A stretch of 28,593 bases of DNA from Thoreauomyces humboldtii (Eukaryota; Chytridiomycota; Chytridiomycetes; Spizellomycetales; Powellomycetaceae), in the NCBI GenBank assembly GCA_027596035.1, contig JADGJA010000237.1, forward strand, positions 1-28,593, in the 5' to 3' direction. Of this stretch, positions 19,891 through 28,593 are shown piece by piece; the stretch's first letter is position 1; the number at the start of each line of letters is the position of its first letter. The position numbers and the translations under genes are program-made. The notes beneath the pieces were generated by a model that was not told the origin of the DNA, ran no database searches, and saw nothing but the letters and a program-made list of their open reading frames with translations.

Positions 19891-20033
19891 GGTAGGCATT
19901 TGAAAATATGACATGCTATCATGTGTAACTCCTCCGCGCCCTCGAGATCAGGAAACTTACCACTCAATAATTTATGTACATGATTTCTAACGGTCTATTT
20001 ACTACCTAATAATCGTCTACGCCAGGCCATGCT

Positions 20034-21191
20034 TCAGCAAAACTCTTTCTCGCGCGCCCAATACGTCTCGAAGAGCTCGCTGTACAGTGGATGAGAGTCG
20101 TTATTGTGGTTGATGCGGTGAGTCGGATTCTTGTACCACGGCTTTCCATCTGCAGAAGGCACACAGATCAGTCAGATATGAACGACCAGCAAAATCTCTC
20201 TCGGCAACTCACATCCACCTAACGGGGACTCGCTGAAATGGACATAGTAGGCCGTCTCCGCCAACTCATCCACCGTCAAGTGTCCATGACCGGATGTCGA
20301 TGCACCGTTGGCCCTGAAATCGCCGTTCAGGACCGCGACGGTTCCAGGAAGCAAAGCGACGGTATCTCGAAACGCCTCGTTCGCGATGTCCATGTCGAAC
20401 TTTTGCTTCGCCCCGGCTCGGAAGGTGGTTCTGGCGATGGCCATCTGAGCTTCGTAGAGCGCGACGGAGGGTTCGATGACGTAGAGGGTGGATTGGAAGA
20501 AGGGTTGAGGAAGCCAGTAGGCTCGAGGGGCCCAGAGCGGGGCTCTGGGAAGGTCGAAGAGAAAGTCCAACGGTCTCAATACCGTGCTTTTTTCAGACAA
20601 AATGGAAAGTTGGGGATGAGCGACCGACAAAACCCGGTCAGTGCACCATCCGACTGGGTCGTCCACTCACCCATCCACGTCCATGACCACGATCCTATCG
20701 AACTCGACCAACCCGAACACGGCGATCCTGGTCAACGACAGCCCGTAGGTCGAATCCATGTCATCCGTTATCGGAGTTCGGATGGGCTTTATCGTATCGG
20801 TCCTGATCCCAGCTCGTTCCAGCTGCTTCAGACGGTCCGGACTGACGGACCTCGTGACCAACGCCACGAGCTTGATGTCTGGATGGATCCCGACCTGTCT
20901 GAGCGATGCGACGAGGGTCAGACAGGCGCAGGCGTACGAATCCCTTGTCAGGTAGAACACGTAAGCAAGGTTTCGGGGTCGAGGTTCGGTGAGCGTTGTG
21001 TTCGAGGAGACTGGATGAGACTCTGGTGGAGGTGGTCGGGTCAGCGGACGAGGCTGGTTGAAGAGCGAGGAGGAGGAGGAGGAGGAGTGGATGGTCGTGT
21101 AGTGGTAGCTGAGGGTGAGGAACAGGAGACATGACAGGAGCAAGGCAGGGAAGAAGCGCTTGCAAAGGCCTATCCTACCGCTGGTTGCCAT
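20034..21191 (-). CDS. Family 8 glycosyltransferase, type II membrane protein, three exons
   Basis: Exons on the minus strand are 21191-20671, 20586-20213 and 20149-20034, giving 336 residues. A short cytosolic tail is followed by a membrane anchor at about residues 13-29 (FPALLLSCLLFLTLSYH) and a Ser/Pro-rich stem, as in Golgi type II transferases. The GT8 catalytic core starts at NLAYVFYLTRDSYACACLTL. The DxD metal site is MDVDG at residues 170-174, split by the first intron. Later signatures are DMDIANEAF, LLPGTVAVLNGDF and the C-terminal YYVHFSESPLGGYGKPWYKN, which matches the HFS-x-x-P-x-KPW pattern of glycogenin-like and PGSIP/GNT1-like GT8 members. Donor and acceptor sugars are not evident. 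Joining the third exon gives a WAREKEFC end. Confidence 0.87.
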
Positions 21192-21510
21192 CGGTTACGG
21201 GAGTAGGGGCGATGGACTCTTCTTCGTCGTTGGCTTGCCGAGTGCCTGTTGGCGAACGACGGGAATGTTGCATCGGGGGAGCGTTTCATGACGAGACCAG
21301 ACGAGACGAGAGGCGCTGTCTGTTGATGAATGGCGTTGAGTGTCCGGTTGGGTGGACTCGACGACTTGACATTAGGGTTGGTGGGTTAGGGCTAGCCAAG
21401 CCTCTGTCGAATCCTGAAACGCGAGGAGTCGTCAGCCGTCGGTTTGAGTTTGGGGGCTGCCCGGTGATGCCCCCCACTTCCTTGCGTCAGGAGAAGAAGA
21501 ACCACCCGAC

Positions 21511-21517
21511 TATAAAG
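21511..21517 (+). promoter_or_regulatory. TATA box for the Cys-rich secreted protein gene
   Basis: TATAAAG lies 119 bp upstream of the ATG at 21630 and is followed by a C/T-rich leader (21540-21629). It is the clearest TATA element in the window. Confidence 0.6.
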
Positions 21518-21629
21518 AGCTCACGACGCGGGGCGAAAAGACCTCATCTCTCGTTCCCTCTCCTGTACCTGTCTCTTCTCTCTCACACACTCACCTTTGC
21601 TTCTTCCCCTCGGCACTCCATCGACCATC

Positions 21630-22307
21630 ATGCTCTCCTCCTCCATCTCCTCTTTCGCCCTCCTCGCAGTCGCTTCCGTTGCCGTGGCAGTCAACGCTCA
21701 GGCAACAAACACCACGTCCGGCGCCGCCACCGCACTCGCAGCCATCTGCGCAAAGACTCCCGACACCCCCGTCTGTCTCCTCTCGGTCGCCTGCACCACC
21801 CAGACCACCCTCGCGGCCTGCTCCCCATCCTCCCTCCTCGCCTCGGCCTGCCTCGACCCTCTGACGTCCGCCTCCACATCATGCAACGCCACCACCGAGA
21901 CGAACCCCGTGGTCGGTCTCCCCACCGCCAAGAACGCGACCGCCAGTCTCGTCGAGCTCTGCACCTCCATGCCCACCATGACCGGTTGCACGGGAAGCTA
22001 CGCGTGTCCCGCGGCGGACGCCACCACGGGCGTCTCGACCTGTCCCATGCTCATGGCATCCCTGTCCAACCTGTGCACCGAGATGCCCACCATGACCGGA
22101 TGCGAGTCCTACAAGGCCTTCTGCACCGCCAACCCCAGCGTCGCCCCGTTCTGCGTGGCGGCTCTGGCCACCTCGACGTCGTCCATGACCATGCCCATGG
22201 GTACCACTGTCCCCGCCGCAAGCAAGTCGGGTGCGGTCGCCAACAAGAGCTTTGCTGCGGGTGCTGCGGGACTGGCGATCGTCGCTTTCTTTGCTTCCAT
22301 GATGTAG
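21630..22307 (+). CDS. Cys-rich secreted, probably GPI-anchored protein with MPxMTGC repeats
   Basis: A single exon of 225 residues. The N-terminus is a clear signal peptide, with cleavage likely after VAVNA near residue 23. The mature part is rich in Ala, Thr and Ser and has 14 Cys. An 11-residue motif occurs twice almost unchanged: LCTSMPTMTGC (near 21957-21989) and LCTEMPTMTGC (near 22071-22103). A weaker first copy is ICAKTPDTPVC. A Met motif, SSMTMPMGTT, follows, and the C-terminus is hydrophobic (FAAGAAGLAIVAFFASMM) after a small-residue stretch, as for a GPI signal. It lies on the same strand as ATX1, which starts about 425 bp downstream. I recall similar Cys/Met-Pro motifs in the N-terminal parts of some fungal Ctr-type copper transporters, but this protein has no Ctr membrane domain. 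Function unknown; a cell-surface copper role is only a hypothesis. Confidence 0.8.
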   Translation: MLSSSISSFALLAVASVAVAVNAQATNTTSGAATALAAICAKTPDTPVCLLSVACTTQTTLAACSPSSLLASACLDPLTSASTSCNATTETNPVVGLPTAKNATASLVELCTSMPTMTGCTGSYACPAADATTGVSTCPMLMASLSNLCTEMPTMTGCESYKAFCTANPSVAPFCVAALATSTSSMTMPMGTTVPAASKSGAVANKSFAAGAAGLAIVAFFASMM

Positions 22308-22731
22308 AAGAACACAGAACGATGCTATCTTTCGCCTTTACCCTCTCTTTACCCCCTCAACCCTCTTGTACATATAGCACGTCCCTCTGACAATACAACT
22401 CTGATGAAGCCTTATGAAGAGGAAACACGGATGTGAAATCATCTCTGGCCGAGGGGCCAGAGAAAGAGAAGACCAACTGAAATACTGCGCCACCCAATTC
22501 CCGGAAAGAACACCACCACCGGAACGTGAAACGCGGGAGTGTGGCTTGCGCCTCAACCAGCCAGACCACAATCACTGAATTGGTCATACACGAAGCAGCA
22601 GCATTTCAAACGATTCCCCCACGTCAATCCATCCTTTCTTTATAACCGTCGGAAGACCCTGTCTGTCCAGTCGATCGATCAATTCCCTTCCTCACATCCC
22701 ATTCAACTCTCCTACAACCAGTTTCTCGACA
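22308..22731. promoter_or_regulatory. Region between the Cys-rich gene and ATX1
   Basis: About 420 bp holding the 3' end of the Cys-rich gene and the ATX1 promoter. A TATAACC at 22641-22647 lies about 90 bp before the ATX1 ATG. I saw no copper-response element that I can name with confidence. Confidence 0.4.
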
Positions 22732-23142
22732 ATGACCGAAGTGAGTTCTTCAAACCAGGATGCGTGGCAATCTCTAGCGGTTTCCACCAGCTGCCATCGC
22801 CTCCTCTGCTACCCTCTTCTGACCATCTCTTTCCCTCTTACCAGCAAACCTACAAGTACAAGGTCGCCATGACCTGCGGAGGATGCAGCGGGGCAGTCAC
22901 TCGGATATTGACAAAGGTGAAGCAACCGTGTCGTCTTGCCTCTTTCTTCAACGTCACATTTCTCAACGTTCGTACCAACCTCGTTCCTATCATCGCGTCA
23001 GGCGGAAGGGGTGAAGTCCTTCGACGTGTCTCTGGAGACGCAGGTGGTGACGGTCACGTCCGATACGCTCTCCCAGGACGACGTCCTCGCCATCGTCAAG
23101 AAGGCTGGAAAGGCCACCGAGGTGCTTTCGCCTTCCGCTTAA
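22732..23142 (+). CDS. ATX1: Copper chaperone Atx1, three exons
   Basis: Small cytosolic metallochaperone that hands Cu(I) to the Golgi P-type ATPase Ccc2. Exons are 22732-22740, 22845-22916 and 23002-23142. They join to 73 residues, exactly the length of yeast Atx1. The first exon codes only MTE and ends at a strong GTGAGT donor. The copper site is MTCGGCSGAV, with Cys at residues 14 and 17, followed by EGVKSFDVSLETQVVTV and a Lys-rich C-terminal helix (VKKAGKATEV). This is one complete heavy-metal-associated (HMA) domain. The start is chosen because reading upstream without splicing gives no ATG and a non-conserved extension. A perfect 9-bp inverted repeat with a T-rich loop lies about 60 bp after the stop. 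Confidence 0.93.
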
Positions 23143-23200
23143 GGGTCCATGACCCGCTCGCTGTAGTCCCTCGTTCTTGTAATATCATATCCTGCTCCAT

Positions 23201-23232
23201 CGTTTCCTTTTTTTTTTTGTTTCAAGGAAACG
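23201..23232 (+). repeat. Hairpin-forming inverted repeat in the ATX1 3' region
   Basis: CGTTTCCTT (23201-23209) pairs perfectly with AAGGAAACG (23224-23232) around a 14-nt loop made mostly of T. It lies 58 bp downstream of the ATX1 stop codon, probably in the 3' UTR or just past it. Confidence 0.6.
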
Positions 23233-23840
23233 GTCAGGATTGGTGGTTCGCAGAGCGAGCTAGTACTTGCCGGAGATGAGCGCCGTCGCGCGTTTAGGTA
23301 CGTGCGGGCCAGGCGATTTGGGAGCAGCTTGAGGCTGGCAGCGAATCCGAGATGGGGGACGGACCTTCAGTCGTCGGAGGAGGTATCTCTTCTCCGAACC
23401 TCTAGACAAGAACAAAGGTATCTCCACGGAAGCGAAACGGGCCACACGTCGGGTCTCAGTAGGTCTTGCGCCGGTTGATGCGGAAGAAGGTTCATGTGCT
23501 GAACGACCTCACAACGATCGCATCGCAGCGTTGAACTCTGTGCAGTGCTCACAGAAGGAGGATATACTTAGGTGTACAGAAGGCCGAGCCATCTGTCCTT
23601 GTGATTACGTAAAGGGAGGGAGTGACTCATTTCTCTCTCCGCCCCTCAGCGGCTACTGTCCAACCCTCCCTGCCCAAGCAAAAAACAACCTCTCAACTCT
23701 GTTCAACAGTGGTGAGCGCTGCTACCCCCGTAGCAAAACTAAAAACCCTTTTCACAAGACCCTGGTTGTCTCCCGGACATCGCCTCGATACCCTCGTTTC
23801 TCGGATCTTTTCGGGCTTCCCTCTCCGTCTTGTCCCTCCC
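23233..23840. other. Intergenic region upstream of the carboxypeptidase gene
   Basis: About 600 bp with no supported gene. It contains TGACTCA at 23623-23629 and a C/T-rich stretch before the probable start codon of the next gene. The frame of the next gene is open back to 23622 but begins there without an ATG. Confidence 0.45.
23623..23629. promoter_or_regulatory. TGACTCA (AP-1/Gcn4-type bZIP site)
   Basis: Exact bZIP consensus about 215 bp upstream of the probable ATG of the carboxypeptidase gene. Confidence 0.35.
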
Positions 23841-26800
23841 ATGAGCCCTTCCGCCGCCGCTCCATCTCATCACACCAAGATGGTCAAAAAGTCTTCAGCT
23901 AGTCTAAAGAAGAAGGCAGCCCCATCTTCGGGCTCATCGTCTTCCGCAGTATCCTCTCCCAACGGACATGCCACCTCCTCCTCTTCATCATCCCACAGGA
24001 AGACCGCAGCGTCCTTGCCTGACCTCCATCACACGTCCACTAAGCAGCCAAAGGTCGCTCTGCCCAAAATGTATAGACTGTGTTGGCTTCTGCATTGGAT
24101 TGTGACCGGTATTCCAAACACGTTCATCTGACGTCTCTTCCCCTCATCTCGTAGCACGAAAAGTCGAGAGAATTCGCTGGGAAACCTCAACGCAGGAGGA
24201 AGCTCAGGAAGTCTTGGACAATCCACGACCAGTCAACTCTCGCCCGTCACCATCCGAATCCTTGAGAAACTGTCCGAACTCCTCCTCTCGCCATGGCCGA
24301 CGCCCAACGGTTCAACGTCCTCGCTCCTCCCGCCGCGACCGCCATCGGCTTCCCCCGCATCCTCCCTGCGTCAGACACCCGTCAGCACCGCCGGGACGGC
24401 TGCAGGCGGAATGACCGGATCGGGGTCGGGAACGACGTCCGGATCTTCTCGACAGAGACTTTCGAGGGGAACGAACAAGACGGGAAGAAAGTCCAGCAGC
24501 ACGGGGTCCATCGACACGCACGGTCGTCACGCTTCATCGTCATCGTCGAGGAGGGGTTCCGGGTTCGCGCTGCCGAGGAGAGGAAGCAGCGAGAGCAGTC
24601 TACCGGAACTGTCCATGGACAACACCAAGCAGAGGGGCGGACTCGTCTTCGAGGAGAGTGGAGACGACATGGACGACGAGAATCCTACCGCTGATCACGA
24701 TCCTGGAGCCAAGACGGGTGGAGTTGGAAACGGAACCGGTACGGGAAGTGGGAGGAGAAGGATCGGGGATGCGGATGCGGCCTTGGGAAACGTGTCGGTC
24801 ACCGTGTCGAGAAGCGCACCCGGTACTCCTCCCATCTCTGCCGATGTGAGGAGTCGCATCGGGAGACAGTGTCTGGCTTTGAAGAGGATCATGGACAAGG
24901 AGGGGCTTCATGCAGGTTCGGGCGACGAGATGCTAACGTCCTTTTGTTCGACGTCGAGTGATCCTTGCTGAATGCATCTCTCGTTTCAACTCTTGCAAAC
25001 AAAAAAGATTCGAGCATCCAACGCACCCTGTTCTCCAAATCCAATCCCAACGTCAACATTCTCATCAAATGTCTCCGAGTGAGTCCCCTTCTCCTTCCCT
25101 CTTCCCTCTTCCCTCTTCTTGTTCCATCTCAGCACGAAACTCACCCATCTCTTCCCTAGGTCCTCCCTGACCTTGACATCACCATCATCATCACCAACCT
25201 CCTCCTCCGCCTCACCACAGCCTCGGACCTCAACGCATCCAACACCGCGTACGTATCTCGAAAGAACCTTTCGGTAGCTCTCCTGAAATGTCTGCAGAAC
25301 ATCTTCCGAGAGCACGTCAAGAGCGACGGCCGATGCGTCGTGTACGGCGTCGCGAACGCGGTCCAGAGGGTGGATGAACTCGTCAGCAACGTGTTTGCGT
25401 TGATCGGAAAGGTCGCAAAGTACGGTACGTTTTGGACCCACGGTAGAGAGATGGGGAAAAGAGATGGGTTGAAAACGATGCGTGTTTGGGCTGATCGGTT
25501 CCGGTTTGGGATCGGGGCTTTCGTAGATACCAAGCTTGCGCTTTTGGCTAGGTATGGGATTGATGCAAGGAAGCACGTAGTGGCAGAAGAGTCCGGTCGA
25601 CAGCTCTGAAAAGTCAGCTTTGCTCTGCAGATTACACGGAGCCGTTCCGTCGACCATCACGATGATCCGGAAATGGAACGAGCGGAAAGAGTATGGTCTC
25701 ATGATCCAGGGATTCCACGCTCTTCGGGTCTTTGCTACGAAAAACGGTATCATTCGTGTTGCTTTCGTACGAGAGCGCCGGAAGGGAGTTTCTTCATCCT
25801 TAACCGTCCTTCCGGGATAAGAGAACAACGTGACAACGATCCACAAGAGCAAGGTTGTCGAACTGTTGGCGGGTCTGATCAAGAATCCAGTTTCGGCTCC
25901 CATGTTGGTGCAACATCCTGCAAAAATGGAGTGTCTTTTGGATCTGTTGACGATTCTTGCCAAGTCGAGTAGGTTGGGTTGTTCTTCAATCAGCCGTTTT
26001 TATCCAAGGCTGATTCTGCGATTGATCATTGAAGAGAACGGCGCGGTGGACGTTCTGGACAAACTTCATGTCAAAGATCTGATTATGCTGTTCAAGAATG
26101 CAACGACCGAGACGGTGCAGAGAGGCGTGTTGAAGCTGCTCAAGACTGTCGTTGAGACGGGTGAGTCTTGTCTTGCTTAGCAACCGGCGACTCTTGCGAA
26201 GCCTTCATGGAATTATGCTTTCATGATTCACAGAGGACGGAAAAAAGGCTTTCAACGACAACAACGGCGTAGACGTTCTCACCAGTGCATTAGAGGATCT
26301 CGTTCAAGGTTCCGTTCCTCTCTTTTCTCTGTACCCTCCCGCGCCCAATCCTCGCCTGACACTCACCGATTCCGCCTCTCATTCCCGACAGCCTGCGAAT
26401 CCGGAACGTCGACCCCGTTGACAACGGGCGCGACCTCCCTCCCGACACTCCTGGTATCCGTCCTCCGATCCGCCGTATCCCAATCCGACCTCCCCTTCCT
26501 ATCCCACTACAACCCACTCTCCTTCCCCCTCCCGACCACGACTCCAGATCCCATCAACCTCCAGTCCCTGTGTCCCGAACTCGGGACCACGAACCAGACC
26601 GTCGAACATCTCCCCATCACCAACATCGAGGTTCGACACGTGCAGCCCATCAGCGGACGACAACCCTTGTTGGGACATCGGAGCGTCGAGACCGTGGAAC
26701 CGGTCTTGAGGAGAGGGAGTTCGTTGGTCAGGAAGTTGGTGTACGAGCAGATGAGAAGGGTGGTTAGACCCGAGGAGAGTGCGAATTGTGTGGTGTATGA

Positions 26801-28593
26801 TGTTTTGGATGAGGCGGTGAAAGGAAATGAGAGGTACGTGTGTGTGTGTGTATATATCAGTGTATGAAGGCGGATGGTGGGTTTGAAGACGAGAAAGGGA
26901 TCGGAATGACCGATGCTGCGGCTTTCGCATATGTTTCAGCGCGCTGCTGTTCGACTCGAGGTTCGAGAGCGGGAATCTCCAACTTGCCATCAAGGTTTGT
27001 CGGGAAACCTTCATCTCGTGCTAGTCGTCACCTCTGATTTGAGCCTTCTCTAGATTTCGGACACGGAGTACGACCTTCTTCTCCAGACCGACATCAACAG
27101 TCCGATGGGAAAGCACAATCAGGTGTGCAAGTCGATGTCAATCTTTGAGATGACGAAGATACGGTGGGAGCTCCCGCTGACACGTGCCGGGTGTACAGTG
27201 GTTCTACTTCTCTATCCAGGGCATGATACCCGGTACCGTGTACAAATTCAACATTATCAACCTCAGCAAGATGGGGAGTCAGTTCAATCAGGGTATGTCT
27301 GCGAAACATGGGAATCGTACAGCCCGGAAATCTGACAGCGACGGGTTTCTAGGCATGCAGCCAGTGATGCACTCTCGGATAGACGGTACATGGCGACGGA
27401 TCGGGGATGATATATATTACTACAAGTATACTTGCGATCTGCTCGCATCCATGTAGCTGCACGGTGCTGACTCTCTTAATTTTTTTTATATAATCAGAAA
27501 CCACCACAAGAAACCAGACGAGACGGACGCTGAAAACACTACATACGCCACGCTGACCTTCTCGATCTCGCCGGAGCACGATGACGACGTCTGCTCCTTT
27601 GCCTACCACTACCCATACACCTACTCCGATCTTCAGAGACATCTTTTCCAGTTCCAGATCGCACCGACGTTCGGTGATCGATGTCGGAGACAAACATTGT
27701 GTCATACTTTGGGAGGGAATGAGTGCGTTTTACTCACTATCACGGATTTCACGCCCGGTAAAAGAAGACACTTCGCTTTAAGCAGTCTAGCTACTTATGG
27801 CTTTGAGCTGACACTGTTCTTCCCAACAACGCAGCTTCTCTCATAACAAACCCCCTCCCCGACCGCCTCTACATCCTCCTATCCGCCCGAGTTCACCCGG
27901 GAGAATCCAACGCCTCACACATCATGCACGGTCTGCTGACGTACCTCCTCAACTCGTCCGATCCGACGGCCACCACGCTACGCAAGCGTTGCGTCTTCAA
28001 GGTCGTTCCGATGCTCAACCCCGACGGCGTCGTCAACGGAAGTCACAGGTGTTCCCTCGCCGGGGTCGATTTGAATCGACAGTGGAAGACCCCCGACCCT
28101 GCCAGATGTCCGACCATCGCGGGCGTCAAGGCGTTATGGAAGTGGGTCGTGGACGCTGGATCGAAAGTACTGGTAAGTGTGAAAGCAACAGACAAGATCA
28201 GCTATGAACGGGTTGCAGTACCGTACGAAAACGTGTCGTAGCTGACCATAAGTGACATCCCTTGAAACCAAAAAAACAGCTCACGTGCGATTTTCATGGC
28301 CATTCTCGTCGAAAGAACGTGTTCCTCTTCGGATGCGAGAACTCGTCGGGATCACCTTACGAGACGCTGGAACGAACGTTTCCGACTCTCCTCGCCCAGG
28401 TGTCGCCGACCTTCTCCCTCCCGTCGAGTCGGTTCGACGTGCAGGCCAGCAAGGAGACGACCGCGAGGGTCATCGTGCGAAGAGAGCTGGGTGTCGTCAA
28501 CTCGTACACCTTGGAAAGCAGTTATTGTGGGGCCGATTTTGGTGACAAAAAGGTAAGGACGTGGATCCTCTGCCTGTTCCCCCCGCCCCCCCC
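23841..28593 (+). CDS. Cytosolic carboxypeptidase (CCP1/AGTPBP1-like tubulin deglutamylase), 3' truncated by window
   Basis: An M14-type zinc carboxypeptidase; animal and protist relatives trim glutamates from tubulin tails. Sixteen exons join in one continuous frame (1162 residues so far): 23841-24070, 24155-24915, 25008-25078, 25160-25424, 25527-25551, 25631-25746, 25822-26160, 26234-26308, 26392-26833, 26940-26994, 27054-27122, 27199-27292, 27353-27425, 27498-27757, 27835-28172 and 28280-28552. A Ser-rich N-terminus is followed by armadillo-like helices ([32 protein letters not shown]), as in CCP1. The N-domain has [24 protein letters not shown] and [13 protein letters not shown]. Catalytic parts are ARVHPGES (Zn His 27894-27896, Zn Glu 27903-27905), [31 protein letters not shown] (Zn His 28295-28297) and YTLESSYCG (catalytic Glu 28514-28516). 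All key residues seen are intact. A second ATG at 23880 is possible. The second intron has a weak GTTCGG donor. Confidence 0.88.
28579..28593 (+). repeat. C-tract at the right edge
   Basis: Six C, one G, then eight C reach the end of the window, inside the CCP intron that begins at 28553. The true length beyond the edge is unknown. Confidence 0.7.

Noticed and set aside
18688..19914. Several long minus-strand open frames across the PPR gene
   Set aside because: They overlap each other and the PPR frame, and none has a recognisable motif.
20238..21134. 298-residue plus-strand open frame
   Set aside because: It is antisense to the GT8 gene, which has a membrane anchor, DxD motif and proper splice sites.
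21131..22390. 419-residue plus-strand open frame overlapping the Cys-rich gene
   Set aside because: It is His/Arg-rich and without a domain. The alternative frame has a signal peptide, Cys repeats and a C-terminal anchor, so this one is a shadow.
24986..25963. 325-residue open frame on the minus strand
   Set aside because: It overlaps several CCP exons and introns in antisense. Its sequence has no recognisable family, while the plus strand gives a continuous CCP homologue.
25973..26008. Possible 36-nt intron inside CCP exon 25822-26160
   Set aside because: It would be shorter than any other CCP intron, the GTTGGG donor is weak, and the frame is open without it. Left as exon but uncertain.
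1..28593. tRNA, rRNA, CRISPR array, transposase or terminal inverted repeats of a mobile element
   Set aside because: I looked for B-box-like tRNA words, regularly spaced repeats and transposase or reverse-transcriptase frames and found none that hold up by eye. A covariance-model and repeat search would be decisive.

Overview
The window is eukaryotic nuclear DNA, most likely from a fungus. The genes are GC-rich and mostly broken by short GT-AG introns of about 45-107 nt. Every recognisable family is single-copy and fungal-like: aspartate kinase HOM3, cytosolic Phe-tRNA synthetase alpha, a DUF4743-Nudix protein, Fes1, Utp18, Ola1, Atx1. The last gene is a cytosolic tubulin-type carboxypeptidase (CCP/AGTPBP1-like). 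That family follows cilia and flagella and is normally absent from Dikarya, so I infer a zoosporic (chytrid-like) fungus. This is inference, not a species identification.

Layout. Plus strand: HOM3 (497-2259), FRS2-like PheRS alpha (2491-4365), DUF4743-Nudix protein (4878-6004). Minus strand: an unknown single-pass membrane protein (6386-7102). A gene-poor stretch with G-tracts follows (about 7.1-8.0 kb), then an F-box-like gene on plus with no visible AUG (8191-9237). FES1 (9476-10810, minus) and UTP18 (11024-13363, plus) share a 213-bp divergent promoter. From 13.4 to 15.0 kb there is no confident gene, only coding-like fragments. A histidine phosphatase (15040-15795) and OLA1 (16116-17639) are on minus. 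OLA1 diverges from a PPR protein (17854-19890, plus) across 214 bp. A GT8 glycosyltransferase (20034-21191, minus) diverges from a Cys-rich secreted protein (21630-22307, plus). ATX1 (22732-23142) follows, and then the CCP gene (23841 to beyond the right end; 16 exons reconstructed in one continuous frame).

The genes are independent eukaryotic units, not an operon. Several serve translation: PheRS charges tRNA-Phe, Utp18 builds the 40S subunit, Ola1 is a ribosome-associated ATPase, and Fes1 supports Hsp70 folding. Both short divergent promoters next to these genes carry an exact TGAGTCA site. A second possible theme is copper: ATX1 lies just downstream of a secreted protein rich in Cys and Met-Pro motifs.

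I found no mobile element, CRISPR array, tRNA or rRNA, and no clear new multi-gene system. The most useful leads are the Cys/Met-rich protein beside ATX1, the CCP gene as a lineage marker, the F-box gene without an AUG, frame-neutral introns in the two least conserved genes, and several very small coding exons. All exon joins were made by eye from splice consensus, reading frame and family alignment from memory; none is backed by transcripts.
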